From CAZODA01 sp964578485 (GTDB lineage: Bacteria; Bacteroidota; Bacteroidia; Bacteroidales; Marinilabiliaceae), in assembly GCA_964578485.1 (NCBI GenBank), contig CAZODA010000019.1:1-60400 (forward strand): a DNA stretch of 60,400 nucleotides, in the 5' to 3' direction. Shown here in pieces: positions 26,717-35,913 of this stretch. The number at the start of each line of letters is the position of its first letter. Position 1 is the stretch's first letter. The position numbers were made by a program, and so were the translations under genes. The notes beneath the pieces were generated by a model. It saw only the letters and a list, made by a program, of their open reading frames with translations, had not been told where the DNA came from and made no database searches.

Positions 26717-26752
26717 ATAGGTCAAAATAACAATATTGTTGTTTTGACCTAT
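26717..26752 (+). terminator. intrinsic terminator of siaB-siaC
   Basis: The whole 36-base segment folds on itself (17 pairs with one G-T pair, AGGTCAAAA / TTTTGACCT arms) and is followed by TTTTG. It begins 20 bases after the siaC stop. The rest of the gap to 26848 shows no gene. Confidence 0.85.
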
Positions 26753-26848
26753 TTTGTATAAAATACTTTTATTAGGATTATTGACTTAACAAACACTTTT
26801 ATTTTATAATATTAATTGCTTAAGCTAAACAAGTGATTATGCAGTATC

Positions 26849-29800
26849 TCACACTTCAAAACTCTTATAATCATTTTGTAGAATAGAAGTTATATATTTC
26901 TTTCGGAAGCGATTTCCTGCCCTTATTAATTTTTTAAGAGCTCCGGCATATAATATTACAAATAATATCAGGTTAAATACCCAAATAACATAGAGGTTCA
27001 CATTAAAGGTGTTATGTTCGAAGCGTCCAATTCTTTTATTTGGTGCCATAAAATGAGCTTTAACAAAGCTGTGATTTGTATCCATGTAAATAGGGTCAAA
27101 TTTTTGTATAAGTTCATTACCGGTTTTTAACACTCGATTGGCAAATATATCATCGCTTCTTCTTACAAATCTTTCAAGGTTATCGTTGTGATATTGATTT
27201 CGTAAATTTGTCAGATAATCATTACCTGCTTCATCAATTATTGTTTTTTTAAAACTTTCTTGTTTATTATCTGCAGCATTAAACATTTTTACAAAAAAAT
27301 GTCTGCTATCTTCAAGAAAAGTTTTAAGAAGCTCTTGATTTTCAGCAGTGAAGCTTTCTGTGGTGATTTTATTAGTATCAAAATTCAGCCCGGGATAATT
27401 TTTTTTATTTAAAGTTTCTATTTCTTTCTTTAAAAATAATGTGATTTTCTTTTTTTCATTTAAATCTGTAGTTTCATAACGGTTAATTTCATTTTTGAGT
27501 TTTGTTATCCAAAAATCTTTTCTGAATGTTGCTTGACTTTTAAGCTTTTCGTAGATATAAAAGTTTTTTTGGTATTCGTTATTCATAAATTGATGTACTG
27601 CCAGACCTTCAAAGGCCCATCGTGCCACGATTAGTTCTCCGTACCATGGTATAGTTTTCACTGAAGATAAATTTGGATTAAGTTTATCGTAGCTAACAAA
27701 AACTCCACTAAGTATAAGTTGTGGTATAATCAGAAAAGGTATAATAATATAAATATTAACACTTTTTTTAAAGCTGTCCGATATATTTAATCCTAATAAA
27801 TTGGCAAAAACCGAGGCAGAGAACAGCATTAACCAATATGTAAATGCCATTCCTTTAAGTTTTATAATTGAGTGTCCTACTAAGACAAAAAGAGCTGTTT
27901 GTATAGCGGATATAATTGCTAAAATAAAAACTTTTGAAAGCAGGTAGCTGAATCGGCTCAGATTTAGAAAAGTTTCTCTTTTTAGAATTTTCCTATCACT
28001 AATAATTTCTTCGGCACTAACCGATAAGCCAATAAATATTGAAATAATAACAGCTATGATAATATATACAACAAGGTTGGGATTATTATAAAACACATAG
28101 CCTGCTTGATTATCAGATCCTATATCGAAATACAATAAGAGTGAAGCCAGTATTAATGCCAGTAGGGGAGATTCTATAAGATTGATTAAAATATATTGTT
28201 TGTTTGCAAGTTTGGATGCTACATCCCTTGTTACAAAAATTATAAATTGCTTAAACTTATTAGGCGTTTTAAAATTAATTTCAGGCAAGCGGCCCGGAAT
28301 GAATTTATTTTTTTTCTTTTTATTGTTTTTTGCTGAAGTATCAAAGACTTGATACCATTCCTCCGGAGATATTTTTCTTGTATCGGTAGGAGCTCCATAC
28401 TCGTCGAGCACATGACTGTTAACAATGGTAAGTATTTGTTCGGGGTTTACATTACCACACAACATACATTCACTTTCCTCGCGATTGACATGATCAACAC
28501 AATCTTTAAAGAAATTTATGGCTTCCACAGGATCGCCTTCGTAAATCAAGTATCCTCCTGAATCCAGTACCAAAAGCTGATCAAACATTTTGAAAATATC
28601 GGATGAGGGCTGATGTATTACAACAAATATAAGTTTGCCTTTTAGTGTGAGTTCATTAAGTAGATCCATAATATTTTCTGAATCACTTGATGAAAGTCCT
28701 GATGTTGGCTCATCAAGGAACATTATTGCAGGTTCACGAATTAATTCTAAGGCTATATTTAGTCGTTTCCGTTGGCCACCACTTATTTTTTTATTCAGAG
28801 GATTTCCAACTTTCATACTTCTTATTTCGTAAAGACCAAGAGATTTTAACAGCATTAGTACCTTGCGTTTTATGTTGCTGTCAGACAGATGATCAAAACA
28901 AAGACGCGCATTGTAATATAAGTTTTGATAAACTGTTAAATCCTCCATTAAAAGGTCATCCTGCGACACATATCCAATCAATCCTTTCAATTTTTCTGCA
29001 TCCTGATGAATATCAATATTATTGATGGTAACCTGTCCACTTTTGGGCTTTAACATGCCGGTCAGGAGATTGATTAAAGTAGTTTTTCCTGATCCTGAAT
29101 CACCCATAATTCCGACAAGGCTGCCTGATTCAGAAATGAAACTCATTGAATTGAGGCCGCTTTGACTTCCTGAATATTTAAAAGAGATATTGTTAACATC
29201 AAATGTTATAGGCTCTTCTTGTTCGGATTTATAAAAATGTGATGTAATATCAGTAAAGGTAATTGGCGTAATTCTATTGTGCCGCAGTGAGCTTCCGGGG
29301 CGCATAAAATGAATGCGTTTGGGTTGAATGATCTGACCATTTATTGTAAGATCGCTTCCTTGCATTGCTTTAACTATTACCAAATTTGCAGATCTGATAT
29401 TTAGTAGCCGAAGCTCATTACGAAGGTGTTCGCGGTAGAGAAAACGAATTTTATCCTTAAGATCTTTATTGCCACTAATTATAAGTTGGTTATTACCTGT
29501 TACTCTACTTTTAAAATCATCAGTTATAAATGCAAAAATTTCAAGATATTCACTCGAATCAATATTAAAAGTTTGAGCCAGAAGATTTGCAAATTCGAGT
29601 TCTTTGGCTGAAATTCCTTTTGTACTGGAGTTTAAAAATTCAAGTAATTGAATTGTAACAACAACTTTTTGATAATGAGTAAGTTCTTCGTTAATCTTAG
29701 TAGCAATATATAATAACTTGACAGAACTTGATGCATGGCGTTTTTCTAATTTGCTTTTTTCTTTTAACCTGAATTCTTGCTTTTTTAAATAATCATCATA

Positions 29801-29947
29801 AAGAATTAGATACTCATTAACTCTTTGATGATTTAATTGTTGAAGAAGGTAATTATGTACAACATTTCTACGGTTATCTTCATTTTGATCGGGTGAAGAA
29901 ACCAATGCAAAAAGCTGCATCAAAACTTTCAAGATACCTTCGCTCAT
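26849..29947 (-). CDS. ABCG-like transporter: TerB-like N-terminus, ATPase and permease in one chain
   Basis: The 1032-residue protein combines several parts. Residues 1 to about 150 are helical and resemble a TerB-like domain. About 180-240 is a small beta region, possibly FHA-like. The ATPase has Walker A GDSGSGKTT (282-290), signature ISGGQ (389-393) and Walker B MFLDEP (409-414). A cysteine cluster, C483-x2-H486 and C494-x2-C497, follows. About 585-760 holds five to six membrane helices, then a long soluble Lys/Glu-rich insert and a final helix near 985-1005. The half-transporter order ATPase-permease is that of the ABCG family. The substrate is unknown. It is followed on the transcript by no other gene in the window. 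Confidence 0.85.
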   Translation of the reverse strand: MSEGILKVLMQLFALVSSPDQNEDNRRNVVHNYLLQQLNHQRVNEYLILYDDYLKKQEFRLKEKSKLEKRHASSSVKLLYIATKINEELTHYQKVVVTIQLLEFLNSSTKGISAKELEFANLLAQTFNIDSSEYLEIFAFITDDFKSRVTGNNQLIISGNKDLKDKIRFLYREHLRNELRLLNIRSANLVIVKAMQGSDLTINGQIIQPKRIHFMRPGSSLRHNRITPITFTDITSHFYKSEQEEPITFDVNNISFKYSGSQSGLNSMSFISESGSLVGIMGDSGSGKTTLINLLTGMLKPKSGQVTINNIDIHQDAEKLKGLIGYVSQDDLLMEDLTVYQNLYYNARLCFDHLSDSNIKRKVLMLLKSLGLYEIRSMKVGNPLNKKISGGQRKRLNIALELIREPAIMFLDEPTSGLSSSDSENIMDLLNELTLKGKLIFVVIHQPSSDIFKMFDQLLVLDSGGYLIYEGDPVEAINFFKDCVDHVNREESECMLCGNVNPEQILTIVNSHVLDEYGAPTDTRKISPEEWYQVFDTSAKNNKKKKNKFIPGRLPEINFKTPNKFKQFIIFVTRDVASKLANKQYILINLIESPLLALILASLLLYFDIGSDNQAGYVFYNNPNLVVYIIIAVIISIFIGLSVSAEEIISDRKILKRETFLNLSRFSYLLSKVFILAIISAIQTALFVLVGHSIIKLKGMAFTYWLMLFSASVFANLLGLNISDSFKKSVNIYIIIPFLIIPQLILSGVFVSYDKLNPNLSSVKTIPWYGELIVARWAFEGLAVHQFMNNEYQKNFYIYEKLKSQATFRKDFWITKLKNEINRYETTDLNEKKKITLFLKKEIETLNKKNYPGLNFDTNKITTESFTAENQELLKTFLEDSRHFFVKMFNAADNKQESFKKTIIDEAGNDYLTNLRNQYHNDNLERFVRRSDDIFANRVLKTGNELIQKFDPIYMDTNHSFVKAHFMAPNKRIGRFEHNTFNVNLYVIWVFNLILFVILYAGALKKLIRAGNRFRKKYITSILQNDYKSFEV

Positions 29948-29997
29948 TCTTTAGTGGAATTGACATTAAACGCGGGCTTGTAAATTAGGAAGTGAGT

Positions 29998-30435
29998 TTA
30001 TTGATTAGAACCGCTGTATTTATATCCAATAAGAAACATTGCCATGCCTGAATAAGCAATTTCGTTGTTGAGCTTTGCTTCAATAATGCACTCCATTGAT
30101 CCCTCCATCACAAAATCCCATTTATTTATAGTACCATAATCTGTACTTGAAAAAAGAAGATTCCGGTTTGTGTCGAGCACCGAAAATTCAATTAAACCCT
30201 CTTGATGACTACATAATACAAAGCGGTAGGTATTGCCATCAAAAAGAGTGGTTCTGAATTCAGCAACTTCGTTTCCTGTTAGTAAGGCCTTCATGGATCT
30301 TGTACCTGTAATAAAGGGCAACTCGATATGGGTGCGACAATCTTTATAAAGTTCCTCTTCCTGAGAGCTTAATCCAATTGACAGGAAAAATGAAAATAAT
30401 ATTAAAACGGAAATTAAGAACATTCTTTTTTTCAT
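29998..30435 (-). CDS. small secreted protein, paralogue of the gene at 42453
   Basis: The 145-residue product has a signal peptide (about 1-24) and a predicted all-beta mature part. It aligns along its length with the 153-residue protein at 42453-42914, sharing the patterns AEFRTTLFDGNTYRFVL / AELYKTFFEGEEYRLVV, L-D-x-x-R-N-x-x-F and K-V/W-W-D-F, with a shared SSG or SGS ending. The shape recalls a pre-peptidase-like beta-sandwich, but no family is recognised. It is upstream of the ABC transporter by 50 bases on the same strand, so the two are probably cotranscribed. Confidence 0.75.
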   Translation of the reverse strand: MKKRMFLISVLILFSFFLSIGLSSQEEELYKDCRTHIELPFITGTRSMKALLTGNEVAEFRTTLFDGNTYRFVLCSHQEGLIEFSVLDTNRNLLFSSTDYGTINKWDFVMEGSMECIIEAKLNNEIAYSGMAMFLIGYKYSGSNQ

Positions 30436-30463
30436 TTCTATTGGGTTTAAATGCTTGTTAATT

Positions 30464-30471
30464 CAAAGGTA
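30464..30471 (-). promoter_or_regulatory. candidate promoter -7 box for the secreted protein/ABC transporter unit
   Basis: The minus strand reads TACCTTTG, matching TAnnTTTG, about 29 bases before the ATG at 30435. No clear -33 box is seen. Confidence 0.4.
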
Positions 30472-30769
30472 TTTAAAACATGTTATTATCTAAAAACTTG
30501 AAGCATTTTTTACTTACACAAGTTAAAATAAATCTTACACTATATTATAATATATCAAACGATATTTTTTGAAAAAAGTTACCTGTAAATCTCATTATTA
30601 GCTTATTAGTTTTTGTTTTTTTTATAATGCTCACATCAACCTACTGATAATCAATTGTTAGTATATAGATGATATTTAAAAATACTACATTTTTAAATGC
30701 ATTTTTTTAATCGTTTTCAGCTTAATTTAAAATGGATTTAGAGAGAAAACTTTATAGGATTTAAAGATT

Positions 30770-30844
30770 GCCACTTACATATTGTCAGGTCTTTTTAAAT
30801 AATCCTGACATTTTGGCAGTGCACACTTAATGGCAATGGATTTG
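30770..30844 (+). promoter_or_regulatory. clpB promoter with an inverted-repeat operator candidate
   Basis: A possible -33 TTTG (30812-30815) and -7 TGGATTTG (30837-30844, one mismatch to TAnnTTTG) are 21 bases apart. Just upstream TGTCAGG (30783-30789) and CCTGACA (30804-30810) form a 7-bp inverted repeat with a 14-base spacer. TGCCA and TGGCA flank it on the outside. The HrcA/CIRCE element is absent. The remaining part of 30436-30934 is AT-rich and shows no gene. Confidence 0.45.
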
Positions 30845-30934
30845 AAGTAAATAAACTGCATAAATAAAATTAACAGGATGTCGATTTTATAAAAAATAAA
30901 AACACATCAAGTAATTATTTTAAAAAACAATAAA

Positions 30935-33508
30935 ATGAATTTAAATCAATATACAATAAAAGCGCAGGAATCTGTTCAACAGGCTTTTCAAATCGCACAA
31001 GGAATGAACCATCAGGCCATAGAGCCCGGTCATTTATTGAAAGGTTTAATGCAGGCTGAAGAGGGCTTGATCGGATATCTATTTAGCAAAATAGGGGTTG
31101 GAAATATTTCAGCTGTTTTAGATGGAATTATTGAGTCTTATCCCAAGGTTAGTGGCGGGGATCCATATTTGAGCAAAGAAAGTGTTTCTGCTTTACAGGC
31201 TGCTTTGAGTCGTGCTAAGGAAATGGGTGATACTTTTGCTTCTATCGAACATATTTTATTGGGTCTTATAGAGTCTAAAAGTTCTGTTGCCACCATGTTA
31301 AAGGATGCAGGTGCTACGGAAAACAATTTATTACAGGCTATAAAAGATCTTCGTAAAGGCAATAAAGTTGACAGTCAAACTGCTGAGGATACTTATAATG
31401 CGCTTGATCGTTTTGCTGTAAATCTTAATGACAGGGCTCGTTCTGGAAATTTAGATCCTGTAATTGGTCGTGATGAAGAAATCAGGAGGATATTACAGAT
31501 ACTATCGCGACGCACAAAAAACAATCCCATACTTATTGGAGAGCCCGGAGTTGGAAAAACAGCCATAGCCGAGGGGCTTGCTCACAGGATTATTAGGGGA
31601 GATGTTCCGGAGAATTTAAAAAGCAAACAAATTTTCTCTCTTGACATGGGTGCTCTTGTTGCCGGGGCCAAATACAGGGGAGAATTTGAGGAGCGTTTAA
31701 AGGCTGTTGTAAATGAAGTGATTTCGAATGAAGGTGAAGTTATTTTGTTTATAGATGAGATTCATACTTTAGTTGGTGCCGGCAAGACTGATGGTGCAAT
31801 GGATGCAGCTAATATTTTGAAGCCTGCCTTAGCTCGTGGTGAATTAAGGGCTATAGGAGCAACCACCTTAAATGAATATCAAAAGTATTTTGAAAAAGAT
31901 AAAGCTCTTGAGAGGCGCTTTCAAATTGTCATGGTTGAAGAGCCTGATGTATTATCATCTATTTCGATATTAAGGGGTTTGAAGGAGCGTTATGAATCTC
32001 ATCATAAGGTTCGTATTCGTGATGAAGCAATTATTGCCTCTGTTGAATTGTCAAGGCAGTATATTTCCGACAGGTTTTTACCCGACAAGGCTATAGATTT
32101 GATAGATGAGGCTGCTGCTCGTTTGCGTTTAGAGATGAATTCTGTTCCTGAGGAAATTGATGAGATAGAAAGGAAGATTAAGCAGTTGGAGATTGAGAGG
32201 GAAGCAATTAAGAGGGAGAAGGATGATGCAAAATTAGTAATTCTTTCGCGTGAGATTGATGAATTAAAGCAAGACCATTCAGTTTTGCGTTCAAAATGGC
32301 AAGAAGAGAAGGATATTATTGAGCAAATTCAAAATCATAAATCAGATATTGAAAATTATCGATTTGAGGCTGAAAAGGCAGAACGTGAAGGTTTATATGA
32401 AAAAGTAGCAGAATTAAGGTACGGACGTATTAAGGAAAGTGAAGAGGCAATTGAAAGCTTGAAGGAGAAATTAATGGAAAAACAGGCTGATACCGCAATG
32501 ATCAAGGAGGAGGTTGATGCTGAGGATGTGGCTCAGATTGTTAGTAGATGGACCGGAATTCCTGTTAGCAAGATGTTAAAAAGTGAGCGTGAAAAGCTGT
32601 TGGCAATCGAAGATGAATTGCATAAACGCGTAGTTGGTCAAAATGAAGCGATAACTGCTGTAGCTGATGCTATACGACGTAGTCGCGCCGGTTTACAAGA
32701 TATTAGACGTCCGATAGGCTCATTTATATTTTTAGGATCTACCGGAGTTGGAAAGACCGAATTAGCTAAAGCACTTGCAGAATTACTTTTTGATGATGAA
32801 CATCTTATGACACGTATTGATATGTCTGAATATCAGGAGCGTTATTCTGTTTCTCGTCTTGTAGGAGCTCCTCCCGGTTATGTAGGTTATGATGAAGGTG
32901 GTCAGTTAACCGAGGCTGTTAGGCGAAAGCCTTATTCTGTGGTTCTTTTGGATGAAATAGAAAAAGCTCATCCTGATGTTTTCAATATTCTTTTACAGGT
33001 ATTGGATGATGGCAGATTAACTGATAATAAAGGTCGTCTTGTTGATTTCAAAAACACTATAATAATAATGACTTCCAATCTTGGTTCCTTTATTCTTCAA
33101 AAAGATATTGAAGAAAAAGAAAGCGAAATAAGTGAGGATGTTAGAAACAAGCTGATGGAATTGTTGCGTCAGACTTTAAAGCCTGAATTTTTAAATAGGA
33201 TAGATGAGATAATAATTTTTACTCCTTTAAGTGAAAAAGAAATTACCGAAGTTGTAAAAATTCAACTCAAACAGATTAATTCTATGCCTGCTTTAAAGGG
33301 AATGAATCTTGAGATTAGTGATGGTGCAATAAAATGGTTGGTGAAAGTAGGTTTTGATCCTTTATATGGTGCAAGGCCTGTTAAACGAGCAATTCAAAGA
33401 AATGTGCTGAATCATTTATCGAAACTGATATTAGCAGGAGAAGTAACATCAGATAAAACAATAGTAGTTGATGTTGCGAATGATGGCTTAGTGTTTGCTA
33501 ATAAATAA
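30935..33508 (+). CDS. clpB: ATP-dependent chaperone ClpB
   Basis: The 857-residue disaggregase pulls apart protein aggregates together with DnaK. The N-terminal double Clp repeat spans about 1-145. The first AAA+ module has Walker A GEPGVGKT near residue 203. A coiled-coil middle domain runs at about 400-525. The second AAA+ module has GSTGVGKT near 603 and the C-terminal small domain. The presence of the long middle domain and lack of a ClpP-binding loop separate it from ClpA/ClpC. Length is normal. It has its own promoter and a very strong terminator. Confidence 0.97.
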   Translation: MNLNQYTIKAQESVQQAFQIAQGMNHQAIEPGHLLKGLMQAEEGLIGYLFSKIGVGNISAVLDGIIESYPKVSGGDPYLSKESVSALQAALSRAKEMGDTFASIEHILLGLIESKSSVATMLKDAGATENNLLQAIKDLRKGNKVDSQTAEDTYNALDRFAVNLNDRARSGNLDPVIGRDEEIRRILQILSRRTKNNPILIGEPGVGKTAIAEGLAHRIIRGDVPENLKSKQIFSLDMGALVAGAKYRGEFEERLKAVVNEVISNEGEVILFIDEIHTLVGAGKTDGAMDAANILKPALARGELRAIGATTLNEYQKYFEKDKALERRFQIVMVEEPDVLSSISILRGLKERYESHHKVRIRDEAIIASVELSRQYISDRFLPDKAIDLIDEAAARLRLEMNSVPEEIDEIERKIKQLEIEREAIKREKDDAKLVILSREIDELKQDHSVLRSKWQEEKDIIEQIQNHKSDIENYRFEAEKAEREGLYEKVAELRYGRIKESEEAIESLKEKLMEKQADTAMIKEEVDAEDVAQIVSRWTGIPVSKMLKSEREKLLAIEDELHKRVVGQNEAITAVADAIRRSRAGLQDIRRPIGSFIFLGSTGVGKTELAKALAELLFDDEHLMTRIDMSEYQERYSVSRLVGAPPGYVGYDEGGQLTEAVRRKPYSVVLLDEIEKAHPDVFNILLQVLDDGRLTDNKGRLVDFKNTIIIMTSNLGSFILQKDIEEKESEISEDVRNKLMELLRQTLKPEFLNRIDEIIIFTPLSEKEITEVVKIQLKQINSMPALKGMNLEISDGAIKWLVKVGFDPLYGARPVKRAIQRNVLNHLSKLILAGEVTSDKTIVVDVANDGLVFANK

Positions 33509-33555
33509 ATCTATTGAAAGGCAGAAATAAATATTTCTGCCTTTCAATAGATTTA
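33506..33555. terminator. 24-bp perfect hairpin, bidirectional terminator
   Basis: Bases 33506-33529 pair without a mismatch with 33532-33555. The left arm starts at the clpB stop codon. The convergent STAS gene ends 12 bases beyond on the other strand. Both sides are AT-rich after the arms. It serves clpB and the Hpt/STAS pair. Confidence 0.85.
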
Positions 33556-33566
33556 TAATTTATCTG

Positions 33567-33878
33567 TTATACTTCTCTGAAATCGAAAACTTTATCAAGT
33601 TTCATAAGGGTTAAAAGCGACATAACTTCTTTATTTACGTTTTGGAGGAAAAATATTCCGTTATTTTCCCGCGTTGCTTTTAAAGCTGAAATTAAAACGC
33701 CAATTCCGGAGCTGTCGATGAAACGAATATTTTCCAGATTGAAAGCAAATCTGTAATCATTTTTTTCAAGCTGGCCAATCAATGCTTCTTTAATGACTGG
33801 AGCTATGGGTGCATTTAAACGGTCGGTGCCTTCGAGCCAACCAATTTGCATGTTGTCTATTTTTTCAGTTCTCAACAT
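33567..33878 (-). CDS. STAS-domain protein (anti-anti-sigma factor type)
   Basis: The 103-residue protein is a single STAS domain with the acceptor motif DSSG at 55-58 in FIDSSGIGVLI. Proteins of this type exchange partners with serine kinases depending on phosphorylation. Its start lies inside the end of the upstream Hpt gene (14-base overlap), so the two are made together and probably work together. No kinase or phosphatase is adjacent. Confidence 0.88.
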   Translation of the reverse strand: MLRTEKIDNMQIGWLEGTDRLNAPIAPVIKEALIGQLEKNDYRFAFNLENIRFIDSSGIGVLISALKATRENNGIFFLQNVNKEVMSLLTLMKLDKVFDFREV

Positions 33879-34359
33879 GGTTTTTATTTTCTAAATAGTT
33901 TGTCAATTCTTTGGATGCTATTTGGCATGTATCATTAAAAACAGTAATGATTCTGTCTATAGCATTAATATTTGTGTTTTTTTCAATCCATTCTATTCTA
34001 TTAGGCTGAAAGTTATTAAAATTCTTGTTTAAAACATCAATTTCTTGTAAATCTTTTTCTGTTTTATCAGTTTTCTCGTTTAATTCATTTAAATGAATTT
34101 TTTTTGCAATTAATTCCAGGTTTTTAAGGTCTATATTACCTAAATTATTCATACCCATAGATATGACTGATGATTTAGCTTTATGAGCCAGAGCAGCCAG
34201 TTCTTTCCATTCTTTATCTTCCAAGTATTTTTTAAATCCTTCGTTAAATTCAGATATCTGGCTTATAAATATGTCAATCAGTTCAATGATTAAATCATCA
34301 TCGCCATCGGTAATACTTTCAAGATAGCTAAGATCTATAACTTTAAATCCCGTTGACAT
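33865..34359 (-). CDS. Hpt (histidine phosphotransfer) domain protein
   Basis: The 164-residue all-helical protein carries the phosphotransfer motif AHKAKSS with His59, normally phosphorylated by a response-regulator or hybrid kinase. It overlaps a STAS gene, so it may connect a phosphorelay to partner switching. The C-terminal half (about 100-164) is helical and not recognised. No histidine kinase is in the window. Confidence 0.85.
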   Translation of the reverse strand: MSTGFKVIDLSYLESITDGDDDLIIELIDIFISQISEFNEGFKKYLEDKEWKELAALAHKAKSSVISMGMNNLGNIDLKNLELIAKKIHLNELNEKTDKTEKDLQEIDVLNKNFNNFQPNRIEWIEKNTNINAIDRIITVFNDTCQIASKELTNYLENKNHVEN

Positions 34360-34396
34360 TATAAATAATTTTTACATTGTTTGACAATATCAGATG

Positions 34397-34404
34397 CAAA
34401 TCTA
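34397..34404 (-). promoter_or_regulatory. candidate promoter -7 box for the Hpt/STAS pair
   Basis: The minus strand reads TAGATTTG, matching TAnnTTTG, about 38 bases before the Hpt start. No good -33 box was found. Confidence 0.4.
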
Positions 34405-34561
34405 ACATATTCCATTAAAAATTGGAAATATTCTTTTAGATATTCCAAATGATTTTATATAATTTTATCACCTTAGCTTGAGATTTAATAACAAAAGCTA
34501 TTAAAATTTTGTTATCCCCTTAATAGGATTTAAAAATTTATGAATTCAAAAACATGTAAAT

Positions 34562-35644
34562 ATGCAAAAAACTCCTCTTTATAATCAACATATTTCTTTG
34601 GGTGCAAAAATGGTGCCCTTTGCCGGATTTGCAATGCCATTGGAGTACGCCGGAATACCATTTGAACATATGGCTGTTCGCGAAAATCTTGGGATATTTG
34701 ACGTTTCACATATGGGCACATTCTGGGTTAAAGGTCCTCATGCTTTCGATTTTCTTCAAAAAGTAAGTTCCAATGATTTATCATTGATAAAACCCGGTCG
34801 GGTTCAATATACTTGTTTAACCAACGAAAATCCCGGTATTGTTGATGATTTGCTCATTTATCATTATGAAGCCGAGAAGTATCTTTTGGTTGTAAATGCT
34901 TCAAATATAAGCAAGGATTGGGAATGGTTAAATAAACATAATAATAGTGGCGCAATTTTAGAAGATGCCAGTAAACGAATGGCTTTAATAGCAGTTCAAG
35001 GTCCTAAAGCGCAAGCTGTTTTACAAAAGCTGACTGCCATAGAATTAAACGACATTCCTTCTTATTCATTTAAAACCGGAATGTTTGCAGATATTGATGA
35101 TGTTATAATATCCAATACCGGTTATACCGGTGCAGGAGGTTTTGAATTATATGTAAATGATGACCAGGCTGAAAAATTGTGGACTTCCATTATGAGTGCA
35201 GGAAGTGATGAGGGAATTGTTCCTGCCGGGCTTGGTGCCAGGGATACCCTTAGACTTGAAATGGGTTATTGTTTATATGGAAACGATATAGATGAAACTA
35301 CTTCAACTTTAGAAGCCGGTCTTGCTTGGATAACTAAATTTGTTGATAATAAACCTTTCATTGGTCGTGAAAAATTAGAGAAACAAAAAAATGAAGGGTT
35401 AAAAAGGCGCTTGCGCTGGTTTGTTTTAGAAGAAAAGGGCATTCCCCGAAAGGATTATGAAATTATTAATGAAGAAGGTGAAAATATTGGTATTGTAACA
35501 AGTGGAACAATTTCTCTTGTTTTAAAAAGAGGTATTGGCATGGGCTATATCGATTCTGGATTTGGCCGTATAGGTGATATGGTTTACATACGAATAAGAA
35601 ATCGTGCTATAAAAGCAAAAATTGTAAAACCACCATTTATATAA
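34562..35644 (+). CDS. gcvT: aminomethyltransferase, glycine cleavage T protein
   Basis: The 360-residue protein transfers the aminomethyl carbon of glycine to tetrahydrofolate. Seen are the family start (TPLYNQHISLGAKMVPFAGF), FDVSHMG, the folate-binding region with NTGYTGAGGFELY and the C-terminal barrel with GTISLVLKRGIGMGY. Length is normal. GcvH and GcvP genes are not in the window. It stands alone before the serine cluster, with which it shares metabolites. Confidence 0.95.
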   Translation: MQKTPLYNQHISLGAKMVPFAGFAMPLEYAGIPFEHMAVRENLGIFDVSHMGTFWVKGPHAFDFLQKVSSNDLSLIKPGRVQYTCLTNENPGIVDDLLIYHYEAEKYLLVVNASNISKDWEWLNKHNNSGAILEDASKRMALIAVQGPKAQAVLQKLTAIELNDIPSYSFKTGMFADIDDVIISNTGYTGAGGFELYVNDDQAEKLWTSIMSAGSDEGIVPAGLGARDTLRLEMGYCLYGNDIDETTSTLEAGLAWITKFVDNKPFIGREKLEKQKNEGLKRRLRWFVLEEKGIPRKDYEIINEEGENIGIVTSGTISLVLKRGIGMGYIDSGFGRIGDMVYIRIRNRAIKAKIVKPPFI

Positions 35645-35751
35645 TTCTTTAAAGCTCTTTATATATCAATGTTTCCGACAGAACAACCAAGTTTTGTTAA
35701 TAAAAAATGAAATTTATTTTTTTAGAATCGGATGTAAAAAATGAATAGTTG

Positions 35752-35759
35752 TAACTTTG
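35752..35759 (+). promoter_or_regulatory. candidate promoter -7 box before the 34-codon ORF and serC
   Basis: TAACTTTG matches TAnnTTTG. A transcript starting near 35766 would have a leader of about 43 bases before ATG 35809 and would reach serC after 375 bases. The gap 35645-36140 holds this box, the small ORF, a hairpin and otherwise AT-rich sequence. Confidence 0.5.
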
Positions 35760-35808
35760 CCATATAAAATTCGTTTTATATAAGTTTAATCCTACTTTAA
35801 ATTTTTTA

Positions 35809-35913
35809 ATGAAACAATTTGTTACAACAAACAAATTTGCCGGTTACATTCTGACAGGTTTGATAAGGATGATGGATAAAGTGCTTAGTATTTCAATTGC
35901 CTGGTTGTATTAA
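35809..35913 (+). CDS. small protein, 34 residues, amphipathic; possible leader ORF before serC
   Basis: ATG 35809 to TAA 35911 encodes 34 residues with basic N-terminus and an amphipathic helix-like middle (FAGYILTGLIRMMDKVLSIS), ending IAWLY. It is too short for usual gene calling. A consensus -7 box lies 50 bases upstream and a hairpin follows at the stop codon. Codon choice looks like that of neighbouring genes. It may be a membrane-associated small protein or a leader peptide controlling serC. I do not recognise a family. Confidence 0.5.
   Translation: MKQFVTTNKFAGYILTGLIRMMDKVLSISIAWLY

Noticed and set aside
28687..29025. 112-codon plus-strand ORF opposite the ABC ATPase
   Set aside because: The minus-strand frame carries Walker A, the signature and Walker B; this one has none.
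30436..30934. HrcA/CIRCE element before clpB
   Set aside because: The TTAGCACTC-N9-GAGTGCTAA pattern is not present. Only the different TGTCAGG/CCTGACA repeat was found.
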